A DNA stretch of 64,000 nucleotides, from the NCBI GenBank assembly GCA_013180625.2, contig SNVD02013076.1, positions 1-64,000 on the forward strand. The letters are read 5' to 3'. This DNA comes from Boswellia sacra. Its lineage: Eukaryota > Streptophyta > Magnoliopsida > Sapindales > Burseraceae. The first letter of the stretch is position 1, and every line of letters begins with the position of its first letter. This document shows positions 45,141 through 58,069 of this stretch, in pieces. The notes under the pieces are model-generated. The model made no database searches, had not been told where the DNA came from, and saw only the letters and a program-made list of their open reading frames with translations. The position numbers and the translations under genes were made by a program.

Positions 45141-48140
45141 TTATTCAAAAAACTGACAGATGCCTAAGGCCTTTCTTAGATTCTCAAATCTTGTTGCATC
45201 CAATGTCTTAGTGAATAAGTTAGCTAATTGTTTATCCGTGAAGATGTGTTCAATGCATATCACCTTAGACTCTACAAGCTGCCTTATAAAATATTATCTT
45301 ATGTCAACATGTTTTGTTCTAAAATGCTGAACTGGATTTTTAGAAATATTTATAGCACTAGTATTATCACAAAACACAATTATAGGTTTTTGTTCTATAC
45401 CATAATCACTCAGCATTTACTTCATCCAAAGTGGTTGTGTGTAACAACTTCCTATTGCTATTTATTTAGCTTCTGTAGTAGACAAAGCTATGATATTTTG
45501 CATTTTGCTATGCTAAGAGACTAAGTTAGTACCAAAATAAAAACATCCACCTGATGTGCTCTTCCTATCATCTATATTTCTTGCCCAGTCAGCATCACTA
45601 AACCCTGCAAGAAAATCATTTGTATCTTTAGAAAACCATATCCCATAATCATAAGTTTCATGTACATACCTGATGATTCTTTTAGCTGCTACTAGATGTA
45701 ATTCTTTGGGTTTTGCTTAAAATCTTGCACAAAGTCCTACACTAAAACACAAGTCTGGTCTGCTTACTATGAGGTACAATAAACTGCCAATGATACTTCT
45801 GTACAAAATTGCATCAACCTCTTTTTCTGCATTGTCTTTTCAAAGTTTCAGGGTAGTACAGATATGAGTTTTTATTGGTTTTGCATTCTCAAGTCCAAAT
45901 TTCTTTACAAGGTTTTTAGCATATTTTGATTGAGATATAAGTATCCCATCATTCATTTGTTTAACCTGCAATCTAAGAAGGAAATTTAATTCTCTTACCA
46001 TCCTCATCTCAAACTCTTTCTGCATCAACTTAACAACCTTATTAGTTTTGCTTTTGTTAATCCAAACACAATATCATCCACATATACCTGAGTACTAATA
46101 AAATAATTAGATGCATGATTGATAAATAAAGTCCTATCACTGCTGCCCCTACTATAACCTCTCTTGATAAAAAAGTTTGTCAATCTATCATACCAAGCTC
46201 TTGGAGCTTGTTTCAAGCCGTACAAAAGTTTATGTAACTTATACACAAAATCAGGATGCTTATAATCTTCAAATCCTCTGGGCTGTTCAACAAAAGCCTC
46301 TTCATTGTGATAGCCATTTAAGAAGGTTGTCTTAACATCCGTTTGACACAATTGAAAGTCAAACAAGCAAGCAATTGCAAGTAGTAATCGATTGACTCCA
46401 GTCTAGCTACTGATGCAAGGTTTCATCAAAATCTATGCCTTTTACTTGTGTGTAATCTTGTACTAATAGCTTAGCTTTATTTCTTACTACTTGACCGCTT
46501 TCATCAGTTTTCTTTTTTAATATCCATTAAGTTCCAATGACATTTGCATTTTATGGCCTAGGAACTAATTCTCATACTTCATTCATTTTAAACTGATTAA
46601 GCTCATATTGCATAGCCTGAATCCAAACATCTTCTTTTAAAGCTTCTTTCACATTTTTTTGCTTAAATAATGAAACAGAACATGCAAATCTTACCTGATT
46701 TCACACATTGCTCCTAATCTTCATTATTCCATCTGGACTTCCAATGATTGAGCTTGTTGGATGTGCTTTTGTATCCATAAAGGTAGATCTTTTCTTTCAT
46801 CTTCATTTCTAATTGAGGTTCTATTCAGATCTATTCTGTCAGATGTAGCTATTGTGTCTAACGTAACAGCAGTTGTTTCCTCTTTCATAACTGAATCTTC
46901 TTTACTGCTATTGCTATCTGGTACTAGACTTTCTAGATCTTCTGTGATGTTGGTTATGCTTTCTTCTTGAGATACTTTATATAATCATCCAGATCATCAA
47001 ACACTACATTTGTAAATTCCATTATGGACTCAGTTGAAGGTTATAGACTTGATAAGCTTTGTTGTTCTGCGCATATCCTACAAAAACTCCTTCAAATTAG
47101 GTTTTCTACCTTTTAGAATTTCATAAGGTGTCTGGTTAGTGTCAAGTCTTAGAAAAACTCTATTTAAAATGTAAGAAGCAGTGCTTGTTACTTCAGCTCA
47201 TAGCCTTTTGGTCAACTTCTTGTTATTGAGCATCACTTTAGATATCTCTTAAAGTATCCTATTTTTTCTATCAACAATGCCATTCTGCTCAGGTGTTTTG
47301 GGAGCTAAAAATTCATGTTCAGCTCTATGATATTTACAAAAATCAACATAGATAAGATTTTCAAACTCCTTGCCATGATTACTCCTTATCCTCACTATCC
47401 TGCTAATATTTCTGTTTTGCTTAATTTAAAGCTTAACACAAAGATTCTTGAAAGCTTCAAAAGTGTCAGATTTTTCTCTAATAAAATCAACCCAAGTATA
47501 TCTAGGAAATCATCCACACAAACAAATATGTATCTTTTACCAAAAATGCTTTCAATTTTAATAGGACCCATAAGATCCATATGAAGCAAATCAAGTATTT
47601 TAGATGTGCTAAAATGCCAGACCGATTTATGTGCATCTCTAATTTGTTTTCCCAATTGACATGGTCCATAAATTCTAATGATTTTATCATTAAGTTTAGG
47701 AACACCTTTAACAGCATCTAACTTAGTTAATTTAACCAAGTCTTTGTAATTTAAGTGTTCTAATTTTTGATGCCACAATTCTAAGTCTGAGATCCTAGCC
47801 TTAAATGCATTTCTTACCAAATAACAATTATCTTCTAAAATGCATTTACCAAGATTGTCTAAAATCATGCATTTGTCTTGTTTGAAATTAAAACATACTT
47901 GTCATCACATATCTGACTAATACTAATTAGATTAGCTTTTAAACCTTCAACCAGCAAAACATTTTGAGATTTGGGTAGCTCTTTGACATTCAAAGTGCCT
48001 TTACAAATGATTTTACTCTTTGTTCTATCACCATAAGTGATGTTTCCTTCCCTGCCCTGCATGATTCAAAAGCTTTCAAAAAATGTCTATTTCTAGTCAT
48101 GTGCTTGGAACAGCCACTGTCAAAATACCATAATTTGTTA
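45141..48140 (-). pseudogene. Copia D pol: protease, integrase, RT, RNase H
   Basis: The protease site is intact as WYFDSGCSKHM (about 48130-48095), with VLLVEGLKANLISISQ following. The integrase zinc domain has LWHQKLEHLNYKDL, but the first Cys of the C-x-x-C pair is replaced by Tyr (IYGPCQLGKQ). The core HMDLMGPI is followed by a frameshift. RT segments include [27 protein letters not shown] and the catalytic YVDD (46366-46025), then ELNFLLRLQVKQM (46028-45840). RNase H ends ALGICQFFE at the stop 45141-45143. Numerous stops and frame changes, for example TAG and TAA codons between 46370 and 47400, make it inactive. Confidence 0.88.
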
Positions 48141-48229
48141 GATGAATTTTTAAGTATAGTAAAAGCAACATTGCAGACTGTGCTTTCTTTCTTAACGCAC
48201 TATAGTTGTGTCTTTGGTGACTGTTTGAA

Positions 48230-49959
48230 CTATTTTGACCTTTTATGTAAAAGACTCAATAATTTAAAATGCCTAGGTCTAATATGCCCTTTGACACCAC
48301 AAAAATAACATGTTGGAATGCATTTCTTTACCTTTTTAGGACTAGATTTGAAAGAGCTTAAAGGAGAAACAAATACTTCATTACTATTTAAGCTAGAACT
48401 TGACCTTTTAGAACTAGGTTCATAATTTTTACCTGATGTAGAAGCTTTCACAAAAATTGCTGTTGATGAGGATGCAACATTACCTTCTGAATAACCCAAG
48501 CCATGTTTGTTAAAATTGTCTCTTCCAAGACTCAATACTTGATCAAGTTTTGCTGACTCTATTCTGAGTTAATCAACACATCTCTTACTTTCAACAAGTT
48601 CTGTTGTAATTTTCTCAATATGTCCTGTTTTTTTTTTGTCAAAGCAAACTCTAGTTCTGTGATGTAGTTTCAGAATAAGATTTTTCACATTTCAGCAATT
48701 CAATCTCCTTTTTTAAAGCTTTGATTTCTTCTTTCGGACTCACCATTCACCATAAAGTGCATTGTAAGTTTCTTGCAGCTCTTCATAGTATTCTAGATCA
48801 TTTTCTATATCTGAATTTTCATCATCAGTTCTACACTATTCTGTTATGCTGGACAAACATCTTTCTCTTTATCAGCTGTAGATGCTATAAAAGCTACAAA
48901 GTTACTCATGCATTCTTGATCTTCTGAATCATCACTCCAAGTAGTTGTCAGACCTTTGTTCTTCTTTTTGAGATTAGCACATTCAGATTGAATATGCTCA
49001 TAACTAGAATACTCATAGCACTGAATCTATCCTTTCTTATCAGGTTGCTTTGATTTGTTGTTGTCATTCTTCTTGCTAAATTTTTTGAATTTGTCTTCAT
49101 TTGAATTTGATAGCTCTCCTTGATTCTTTTTCTTGAAATTCTTTTTCATGAACTTGACATAATTTTTTTGTGAGAAAAGCAATCTATTTTGAATCAATTT
49201 CATCAAGCTCATCATTACTTTCATCATCAGATTTTTTAGTTTTAACATTGCTCTTTCCTTTTTGCTTTCTAGCACTATGAGTAATCTCAAAGTTTTAAAG
49301 AATATCAATCAGTTCATCAACCCTCATTTCATCAGTGTTTTTAACTTCCTCAATGATAAAAATTTTATGTTGAAATCTATCAGGGATAGATCTAATTATT
49401 TAAAAATTTTATGTTGAAATTTATCAGGGATAGATCTAATTATTTTGCTAACAATTTCTGCATCGGTAAATGTCTTGCCAAGCATACATGCAGAATTGGT
49501 GATATGACACAACTTAGAATAAAAATCAGAAATTGACTCATCTTCATGCGTCATCAAATTCTCAAATTGTGAATTTAATCTCATCAATTTAGATATTTTA
49601 ATAGAAGCAATACCTTCATGTTTTACCTTAAGAATATCCCAAGCCTCTTTGACCACTTTGCACCTTGAAATTTGTCCAAAGTTATTCAAATCCACAGCAG
49701 CAAAAATTGTATTAAGAGCCATTGAGTTACAACTTAAATGCTGATATTCTTTATCAATCCATTCCTCCTCAGGTTTAGGTTCTGAATCTCCAAAAGCATT
49801 CAATCTTGTAGAAAATGTCCATCCTTTAAGCATACTGGTCCATGGCCTATCATCAAGAGATTTGATATACATCATCATTATTACTTTCCAATATGAATAA
49901 TTACTATCATCAAGAATAGGTGGTTGTGTTCCAGATCCTCCATTTCGTACAAACTTCAT
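48230..49959 (-). pseudogene. Copia D gag (UBN2-type) with damaged zinc knuckle
   Basis: ATG at 49959, reading MKFVRNGGSGTQPPILDD then SNYSYWKVIMMMYIKS. It is open for 187 residues to 49396 (EEWIDKEYQHLSCNS, VKEAWDILKVKHEG), which is the standard gag_pre/UBN2 capsid layout. A duplicated stretch at 49365-49445 (AAATTTTATGTTGAAAT twice) breaks the frame. The Lys/Asp-rich middle follows (49308-49027). The final segment (48535-48230) has CYFCGVKGHIRPRH, where the fourth zinc ligand Cys is replaced, so the knuckle is lost. Confidence 0.85.
49365..49445. repeat. Short tandem duplication in Copia D gag
   Basis: AAATTTTATGTTGAAAT followed by TATCAGGGATAGATCTAATT occurs at about 49360-49400 and again at about 49404-49443. 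The unit is about 44 bp and the event shifts or extends the gag frame. Confidence 0.75.
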
Positions 49960-50003
49960 ACTTCCAAATCAACATGATCTTTCTTCACTAGTATGTCAAT
50001 GAA

Positions 50004-50018
50004 CCTGCTTCGATACCA
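50004..50018 (-). promoter_or_regulatory. Primer-binding site of Copia D
   Basis: The minus strand TGGTATCGAAGCAGG lies just inside the 5' LTR. It matches initiator tRNA-Met only in the first 7-8 bases and then differs from element A's TGGTATCAGAGC, so it may use a shorter or different tRNA match. Confidence 0.7.
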
Positions 50019-50020
50019 AT

Positions 50021-50881
50021 TATAAGATCCGGAGGTATGGAGTCATGTATAATATAATAGTAAACTATAAAGTAAAATAACACAGGAGGATTTTACGTGA
50101 TTCAGTTATAAAACCTACATCCACTGATAGCTTAGAGCTGTAATTCACTAAGTTCTTATTTATATAATCTTTAGGATCATTTATAGTGCTGACTCACTCT
50201 CACACACTAACCTAATCTTTGTAAAATGAAATCCTGTCAAGACCTTAAACTCTAGTGACACTGCCCACTCTCTGTCATTAACAACTTAGCAACACATGGT
50301 AAACTATAACAATAATGTCTGACACTGAATTATATAAACACTCAACCCGTAAGTTATCCTAAGTGACTACTGATTCAAACAGACTTAACCAAAATTCATG
50401 CACGATCACAGCCTCTCATACATGAATAAAACACTCATAAAACAAATCAAAGAAGCATTTCAATTTTGCGTTGAAGCTCTCCTCTAATAATTCTTGAAAT
50501 GCCGTAGCATACAGTCATCCATGTATCATTATATAAGTTATGTGAATAACATTATATAGTGTGAATCCTAGTTGTGCTTTCTCACCCATATCCTGTAGAA
50601 TCTCAATCACATTCAATTAGGATAAAGAATGATACTTTAGGAAGTGATATAAGTAATCTCTTAAAAGGAATAGGACACAAATAAATATACTCCTATTTCA
50701 ACTAAGAAACATCAATAATGTCCTAACTTAAAGAGATATTCAATATAAATCAAAGATTTCCTAAAATAAACTTTTAGAAACAATAAATAAGAAATATTAT
50801 AACATCTTGTTTTAATTACAAGTTGGCTAAAATAATCATGTGTATAACACGTGCTTAAGTGTCACGTTTTTTACACCAACA
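50021..50881 (-). repeat. 5' LTR of Copia D
   Basis: About 861 bp. On the minus strand it starts TGTTGGTGTAAAAAACG at 50881 and ends CCGGATCTTATA before the PBS. U5 has GTGGATGTAGG, AATCACGTAAAA and CTCCTGTG, paralleling LTR E. Confidence 0.78.
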
Positions 50882-53800
50882 AATACTTATGGTTCTCTTA
50901 ATCAGCTTTATGTCTTAGTCTAATTAATGCTAATTAACTTCATTTTCAAACTTCTTAAATAAAGCAATGCTGGTTCTGTGACTTTTAATAAATAATTTAT
51001 CCTCTTAATGGTCTAAAATTTTACACAGGCCTTCTAAACATACATATCTAACACCATATAAAATTTAATAGCATTCTAGGCTCATTAAATACCTCAATTA
51101 ATTTAAGTTCTCAACACAACAATCCCGTCAAGCCATTTCCAGAAATGACCTCACTCTTTTCCAAAACACATAATAATTCATGGTTAATTCCTAAACTTAG
51201 AAAACTCTCCAGATTTAAACTAGATATATGTACAAACAAATCAAACAAATCCAAAAAATTTTAAAATTTTTTTAGACCACTAGATGCTTTAATTAATTTA
51301 CCCAAAACAGACCTTTTATAGAAAGCTAAAAATTTCAGCATTGAACGGTAAACTATGAAAATTCATATAAAATTGCATACTCAACATTTGTTAGTGAAAC
51401 CAATTTTAGACAAACCCTTGAGATGTCTATTTTAACATATATAAATTCGACAGTCAAATTCAAAGCCAATAAACTGTTGAAATTTTTCAAAATGTCCACT
51501 GTTCACAACAGCCGTGGATTTTGATCACCAACTTCTTAAGCTTAACATTTCAATAAACAAAGCAATAAACATTAATAGAAAGATGAAACACCTTGCATGA
51601 GACTTCCAATTCCATCTTTGATCTTCCTTCTCTATCTAGTTTCTCTCTCTAGATTTTTCCTAAATGTCAACAATTCATCTCAAATTCATATCTATTGGCA
51701 AGAATCTTAATACTTGGAGATGTAGAAATTACATGAAATAGTCCCAAAATCCTCAAAAACCACCACTTCCGAGCCTAGCACCACCCTTTCTCTCGATCCT
51801 CCTCTCTCTTTTCTCTCTAGATTTTTCTTTTGTTTTTTCCTTTCTTTTTTTCTCTCCCTTCTTGCGTATTAATAAACTAAGGGCTGGGCTTGGGTTTTCT
51901 ACAATGGGCCAGGCATTGGTTAATGTTGTATGGCCTGGTATAATACTAAAAGGAAAATGGGCTGGGTTATTACAAAACAAGTATCCCAGAATCTAACTGA
52001 TCATACTTGACGAGATGGAACATTGCACAGGCCTGCTAAACTAATCATACCTGGTGGGACTAAGATCGCATAGGCAGAGCTATCTAAAACTGGTCATACC
52101 TTGCGAGATCTAACATCACACAAGCATATCCATATACTAAACTGGTCATACGCATACGCAGAGCTACCCCCAAAGGGCTAAGCACCCAGATCACATGACC
52201 CAAAGCCTCTATTTGTGCCCAAACAGGTCCCAAAGACCTCTATCTGTATCACTGTCTAAGTGAATCTGCAATCTCACTGTCTGAGTCTAGGTATTAGCTT
52301 AGGATAAAATAACCGAAATTCTTATCTTTGTTAAAACTGATTTTTAAAACTAGTTTGTATGCTAAAACCTTGATTTTCATGTAACTCATCAATCAGTGAA
52401 AATTTATGCAAGCTAAAACTAAAAATATTTAAATCATTTAAAATCCATGATGAACATTTAAAAGCGAAATTTTCAAATACTTTAAGAAATCCTTGAAATA
52501 AAATTTGTTGTGATCATTGTAAATATCATGCTTTAACACTATTTCTCTAAAATTGTAAAATATACCTTGTTGATAAATTAGAAAACACTTTGAATATAAA
52601 AATCTAAATTGTCATTTCTACATGCTATATCCTGTTCAAAACTATTTTAGAAACCAATTTTTGAACATTCTAATGACTCAAAGCAACTAAATAAATAGTG
52701 CTATATTATCTTCAAAAAAATACAATAAGAAACTAGCTTGAATACTTCTAAGTTTACTAAAACGTAAGAAAATCTAAGAAATACCAAATCAACTAGTAAA
52801 CATGCTTGCTTCATTTCAACTAGGAATTATTTGCCAATCACTTTAAAACTTCTAAATTTGCTAAAACATCATGGTTGTTGTTTCCAAGAAAAGCTAAATA
52901 AAAAACTAAGTATGCTTCTCAATTCATCTAGAAAATAAATTTGCTAATCACTTTAAAAGCTTTCTAACATGTATACAAAAAAAAATAGCATTTAAAACTC
53001 ATTTATAATTTACAAAAGAAAACATATTTTTTCCGACTCACAAATTCGATGGCGCAACTTAATTGGCTTGAAGTAGATCAAAGATCAACGCTCCATCTAA
53101 CTTGTCTTCTCCTTCAACATATAAAGTAAAAGATTCTTTGTCCCGGTCTTTCTTCTTCAAACAGCCCCTAAGGCCTCTTCCCCCTTTTCTCTCTTCATTC
53201 TCATCACGTCTCTTCTCTTCTCTAGGATTCTCTTTTTTTTTTTTTTTTTGTCTTACATTAATGAAATGAATGAGAAATTGGCTGGGTTGGGCTGGTTATA
53301 AAAATCAATTAGGTTGGGCTATGTTCAGCTTTTAAAAGTCCATGAGCCTTACAACAACAGATATGGAAAATAATACACATTTATAAATATCACTCTAACA
53401 AACATACTTCCTACTTCCTATATCAAAGGAGAGGCATCAAACAAGCATCTTACACAATTAGAAAATCCAAACTATAGAGATAAGAAAAAGAGAAACAAAA
53501 AGAGAGAGATGAATCAATTTAAACTAAAAAGAAAGGTTTGAAAGTAGATGCTTGGATTGCTCTTGAAAAGCTTGTGAGTCCTCCCACTGGATTTTACCTC
53601 CTTGGTGAGACTGACGTGAGAGAGATATGAAAAGAAAGAAAAACAATAAAGTGGAGCCAAAGAATTGAAAGGGGAGAGTAGTAAAAAGTGAAGTTTGAGT
53701 GACACTACATGATAGACAAAAGATGAAATAATTAATATAAGGAGAAATTAAGAGAGACAGATGCCTTTTATAAATTTTTGTTAATTAACCTTAGCTATTG

Positions 53801-54573
53801 GATAAGGGGAACGGTTAAGATGTAAGATGTAGACACACTGTAAAAAGGATTAGAGAATTACTATATATAAACTCCAGAAATATAAAGTTATTCCCCTTTA
53901 CTTGCAAGCATAGACGAAGCCAGAAAATCCATCAAGAAGGAGCAAATTTCTTGAATAGTAAAATTTTAAAATTTTAATATAAGTAATAATATTTGTTTAA
54001 TAAAATCATCTTCAACATGATTATTTGATTTTGAAATTATGATATGGTATCTAATTTATCACATTATTAACATTAGGTAAATATAAAACTAAAGTGTCAT
54101 TTAACCATTGCTTCTTATTTAATTATAGAAATGAATTTTAAAAAAATTAAAAACACTTTCTTAAAAAGGAATAATCAACTTAGTAATTTGACTAATTGTT
54201 ACTCCATATATAGAATTGCTTATTTAAAGAGACATAGTCAACTTAGTAATTTATAATGCAAATATAAAATAGTTGGCTTTTGAGTAATGAAATTAAAATT
54301 TTCTAATCTTGAGAAATTTAAATAATTCAATAAACCTATCAAAATTACAATTCTTAATTTATCATACAAATAAATAATAGATGAAGCACGTAGCATCCAT
54401 GCTTATTTTATTTATATTATAACCAATCTCAAATATTCAGAATCATGACTCATAACATAGTTTCAAAAAATTATTATAAATATATATAGAAAAAAAAATT
54501 GTAGTTCCAAAAATTGTAAAACACAATAACAATGACAATAACTAACAATTCATGGGACAAAAAATAAAGCAAT
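50882..54573. other. Intergenic repeat remnants without genes
   Basis: No coding sequence found. A minus-strand LTR-like start, TGTTTTGTAATAACCCAGCC, at about 51979-51960 is followed by GGGCCTGG-type and polypyrimidine stretches, resembling the LTRs of chromovirus-type Gypsy elements. 52000-52300 has several copies of AAACTGGTCATAC and related phrases at about 50-60 bp spacing. A second GGGCTGGTT/polypyrimidine segment lies at 53160-53340. Boundaries could not be set. Confidence 0.4.
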
Positions 54574-55985
54574 TGATGCGTTCGAAACTAGCAGGTATAT
54601 TAGTCGTACAAGTAATAAAGTGATGAGGTAAGATATCGTTCCCACGAGGATTGATTCTAATTGAATTTGTTATTTTTCAGCAACAATAAACTAAATAAGG
54701 GGGGTTTTGTTGAATGATTAACTAAATGAACTAAGAATGCAAATGAAGAATAACAAAACAGAAAGTTAATTTGAGTGAAAAATTAATGAGAGAAATCTGG
54801 TTAATGGATCCTTCTCTACCACAAGATATGGATTTGCGAATTAATTGTAGAATTGTCATCCAATTACACCATTGAAATTACCAACCGTAGATAACAACAA
54901 GCTTTGTTATCCCAATCTTTCCTTACTTTGTTGTTAAACAAAACAGGCTCTTTATTTAATCTCTATCCATTAAACAACCTAGAACAAGCTCTATAAATTT
55001 AATTCAATGGATGCATTACGATAATAAAGATAGGTTGATCTAAGCAATAAACACACAAGCTCGGATTATTTAACTTAGGTTGTATTCTCCAATTGCAATC
55101 TCTGATCACAATTTTGCTACTAAGAATTAGAAATTCAAGACAATTACGAATCAAGATTTCTACTCTAGCAATAGACAACAACCAGATTATATTCAGTTGG
55201 CCATTCCAAATACAATCAGCAAGCAATCATCAGCATTAGATATGGGAAAATACAAGCAAATTCAATTAGAGAATTGGATAACAACTTCTTGCACAATCAA
55301 CTTATAAAAACCATATCAGGGGCTTTGAAATCACCCTCAACCAATTCATATTCAGTTACACATGTTTAAGAACAAGGTAAATACAATACAATATAGAGAC
55401 ATTCCATAAAATGAAAGAGAAAGGAAAAACTTAGCAAATTTGATGTAATTCTCTTTGGATTGTAGTTCTTTCTATTTCCAAGCTTCCTTTCTCCTTCAAG
55501 AACCCCAAGAGATGAAAGAATTCCAGAGCTGCAGCCTCCACCACGTTCTCCCCTCTTCAAGTTATGAAAATAAAACCCTAAAATGTGTTTATATACTCTG
55601 CTACAGTAAACTGCTACAGTGCCCCGTATTATACATGCTATAGTGATTTGTGGAATTACATTTCTACACTTCTCACACTGTTTTGATTATAACTTTTGGT
55701 ACACTGAATGGATTTATGAACCGTAAATTTCTCTAGAAAATAGACTTCGAGAGCTTTCTAACGGTATATAACATGTCATCGTTCATTGTATATCAATACA
55801 ATTAAATCCGAGAAGATGTTTGACTAGCAGAGGTGAAAATGAAGGGTTTTACTCCATTTTTGTGCAAGTTGCTCCAAAACTCCTACAAACATCAAAATCA
55901 CACAAAAACATAAAAATACCAAGGAATATAGCAAAGAAACATAGACGAATTGATATGAAAGTAATACATAAATAAACACCTATCA
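54574..55985 (-). mobile_element. Athila-like solo LTR G
   Basis: In plus coordinates it runs from TGATGCGTTCGAAACTAG to AACACCTATCA, the exact ends of the Athila-like LTR of element F in reverse (F ends GAATGCATCA and begins TGATAGGTGT). It is 1412 bp, with flanks GCAAT (54569-54573) and GTAAT (55986-55990), a 5-bp duplication with one C/T change. The minus-strand TATA TATATAAA is at 55595-55588. No internal region is present. Confidence 0.88.
55588..55595 (-). promoter_or_regulatory. TATA box of LTR G
   Basis: The plus strand TTTATATA corresponds to TATATAAA on the minus strand, followed by TTTTAGGGTTTT; the same context occurs at 56943 in element F. Confidence 0.55.
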
Positions 55986-55990
55986 GTAAT

Positions 55991-56675
55991 TACATAAAAT
56001 TATTGTCTCATTTTTCCTAGATACAGAATGATAATAAACAAATAGCTATAAATTACAAACCAAGATAAAGAATAAAAGGAAAAATTGATCTTTAACAATG
56101 TTAAAACAGAGTAAATTTGCTTAGTATCATAAAAACCAATAAATAAAAGACGAGAGAAAAAAAAATTTATCTCTGCATACATTAACTATAACATCCCAAA
56201 TTGTGAGTGATCATAAGCCTTAATGTATTTATAATGTGTGCATTGATGTGCATGTGTGTGTGTGTTTAAGTAATATGTTAATAAATTAAATTTTGAGGAT
56301 GTAAGTGAAAAATTGAGGAATGGGAGGGCTGTGTTGGAATTGTGCAAATTAGATTTTTATATAAAGAGATGGGGCTTGGGATTTCTAGAGGATTCATTTC
56401 CTTCCAATTACTAATTCACAGCAAATTAAAGAAGAAAAAGGAGGATCAAGGCAGAAAAGAGGTAAGAGTTTATTTTCCTCCTTAACTTCTAGACTTAGCC
56501 TAAGCCTTTTTATGTTAAATGATAGTGTTAGAAAGTAGTTTATGTTGCTTTCATGTTATGTATACCATGAAACATGATGGAAATCATGAATTTTAGAAGA
56601 ATATGAATGATACTATTAGTTTGGATGATGGAAATGATGGTTGAAGTTGTAAATTTTAGAAGAAGTGCCTAGATG
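55991..56675. other. Spacer between inverted Athila LTRs with a second LTR-like start
   Basis: No gene. TATAACATCCCAAATTGTGAG at 56189, followed by a GTGTGTGTGT run (56255-56265) and a purine-rich leader with GGTAAGAG (56460), looks like the start of an unrelated Gypsy LTR cut off at 56675, where element F begins. Confidence 0.4.
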
Positions 56676-57963
56676 ATGGAGTAAAACCCTTCATTTTCAC
56701 CTCTGCTAATCAGCCATTTTCTTGGAGTTGATTGTATCGATATACAATTAACCAGATAACATGCTATATACCATTGGAAAGCTCTCGAAGTCTATTTTCT
56801 GGAGAAATTTACGGTTCACGAATTTATGTAGTGTACCAAAAGTTATGATAAAAATGATATGAGAAGTGTATATTTGTAATTCCACATATCACTGTACCAT
56901 GTTATTAAATACAGGGCACTGTAGCAAGTTACTGTAGTAGAGTATATAAACATATTTTAGGGTTTTATTTTCATAACTGGAAGAGGGGGAGAACGTGTTA
57001 GAGGCTGCGTCTTTGGATTTCTCTCATCTCTTGGAGTTCTTGAAGGAGATTGAAGGCTTGGAAAGAGGAAGAACTACAAATCCTAAGAGATTTCATCAGA
57101 TTTGCTAAGTTTATCATTTCCCTTTCATCTTCTAGAATTTTTATGTATTGTATTGTATTTATGACGTTTTTGAACATGTGTAACTGAATCTGAATTGGTT
57201 GAGGGTGATTTCAAAGCCCTTTATATGGTTTTTGTGAATTGATTGTGCAAGGAATTGTTATCCAATTCTCTAATTGAAGTTGCTTGTATTTTCCCATGTT
57301 TAATGCTTATGATTGCTTGCTGGATTGTATTTGGGTGGCCAACTGAATATAATCTGGATATTGTCCATTGCTAGACTAGAAATCTTGATCCGTAATTGTC
57401 TTGAATTTATAATCATTAGTAGCAAAATTGTGATCAGAGATTACAATTGGAGAATATAACCTAAGTTAAATAATCCGAGCTTGTGTGTTTATTGCTTAGA
57501 TCAACTTATCTTTCTTATCGAAATGCATCCATTGAATTAAATTTAGAGAGCTTGTTCTAGGTTGTTTAATGGATAGAGATTAAATAAAGAGCCTGTTTTA
57601 TTTAACAACAAAGTAAGGAAGATTGGGATAACAGAGCTTGTTGTTATCTACGGTTGATAATTTCAATGGTGTAATTGGATGACAATTCTATGATTAATTC
57701 GCAAATCCATATCTTGTGGCAGAGAAGGATCCCTTAACCAGGTTTCTCTCATTGATTTTTCACTCAAATTAACTTTCTGTTTTGTTATTCTTCATTTGAA
57801 TTCTTAGTTCATTTAGTTAATCATTCAATAAAACCCCCCTTATTTAGTTTATTGTTGCTGGAAAATAACAAATTCAATTAGAATCAATCCTCATGGGAAC
57901 GATATCTTACTTATCACTTTATTACTTGTGCGACTAGTATACTTGCTAGTTTTGAATGCATCA
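56676..57963 (+). repeat. 5' LTR of element F, 5'-truncated
   Basis: Collinear with LTR G (reverse complement) from ATGGAGTAAAACCC to the end GAATGCATCA. The first about 130 bp, present in G and in the 3' LTR at 63869-64000, are missing. TATA is at 56943. Confidence 0.87.
56943..56950 (+). promoter_or_regulatory. TATA box of element F 5' LTR
   Basis: TATATAAA in the context AGAGTATATAAACATATTTT, at the same place as in LTR G. Confidence 0.55.
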
Positions 57964-57969
57964 AGTTTT

Positions 57970-57982
57970 TGGCGCCGTTGCC
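57970..57982 (+). promoter_or_regulatory. Primer-binding site of element F (tRNA-Asp type)
   Basis: TGGCGCCGTTGCC, six bases after the LTR end (AGTTTT between), followed by GAGG. This is the primer site typical of Athila and related Gypsy elements. Confidence 0.88.
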
Positions 57983-58069
57983 GAGGATTGATTTTCTAAT
58001 CAATTTGTTATTCTGTTTTTACTACTGATTCTTGATTGTTATTTTCTGATTGCTTGTGTTTAGGCTTTT

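Larger units (their letters stand above)
43981..50881 (-). mobile_element. SIRE-like Copia element D, 3'-truncated
   Basis: On the minus strand: 5' LTR (50021-50881), PBS, gag, protease, integrase, RT, RNase H, a non-coding spacer and an env-like ORF remnant. No 3' LTR matching 50021-50881 was found, so the element is truncated at its 3' side near 43980. Stops are numerous. Confidence 0.85.

Noticed and set aside
51753..51980. Minus-strand ORF rich in Lys/Glu/Arg (KKGEKKRKEKTKEKS)
   Set aside because: Low-complexity translation of a polypyrimidine tract in LTR-like sequence.
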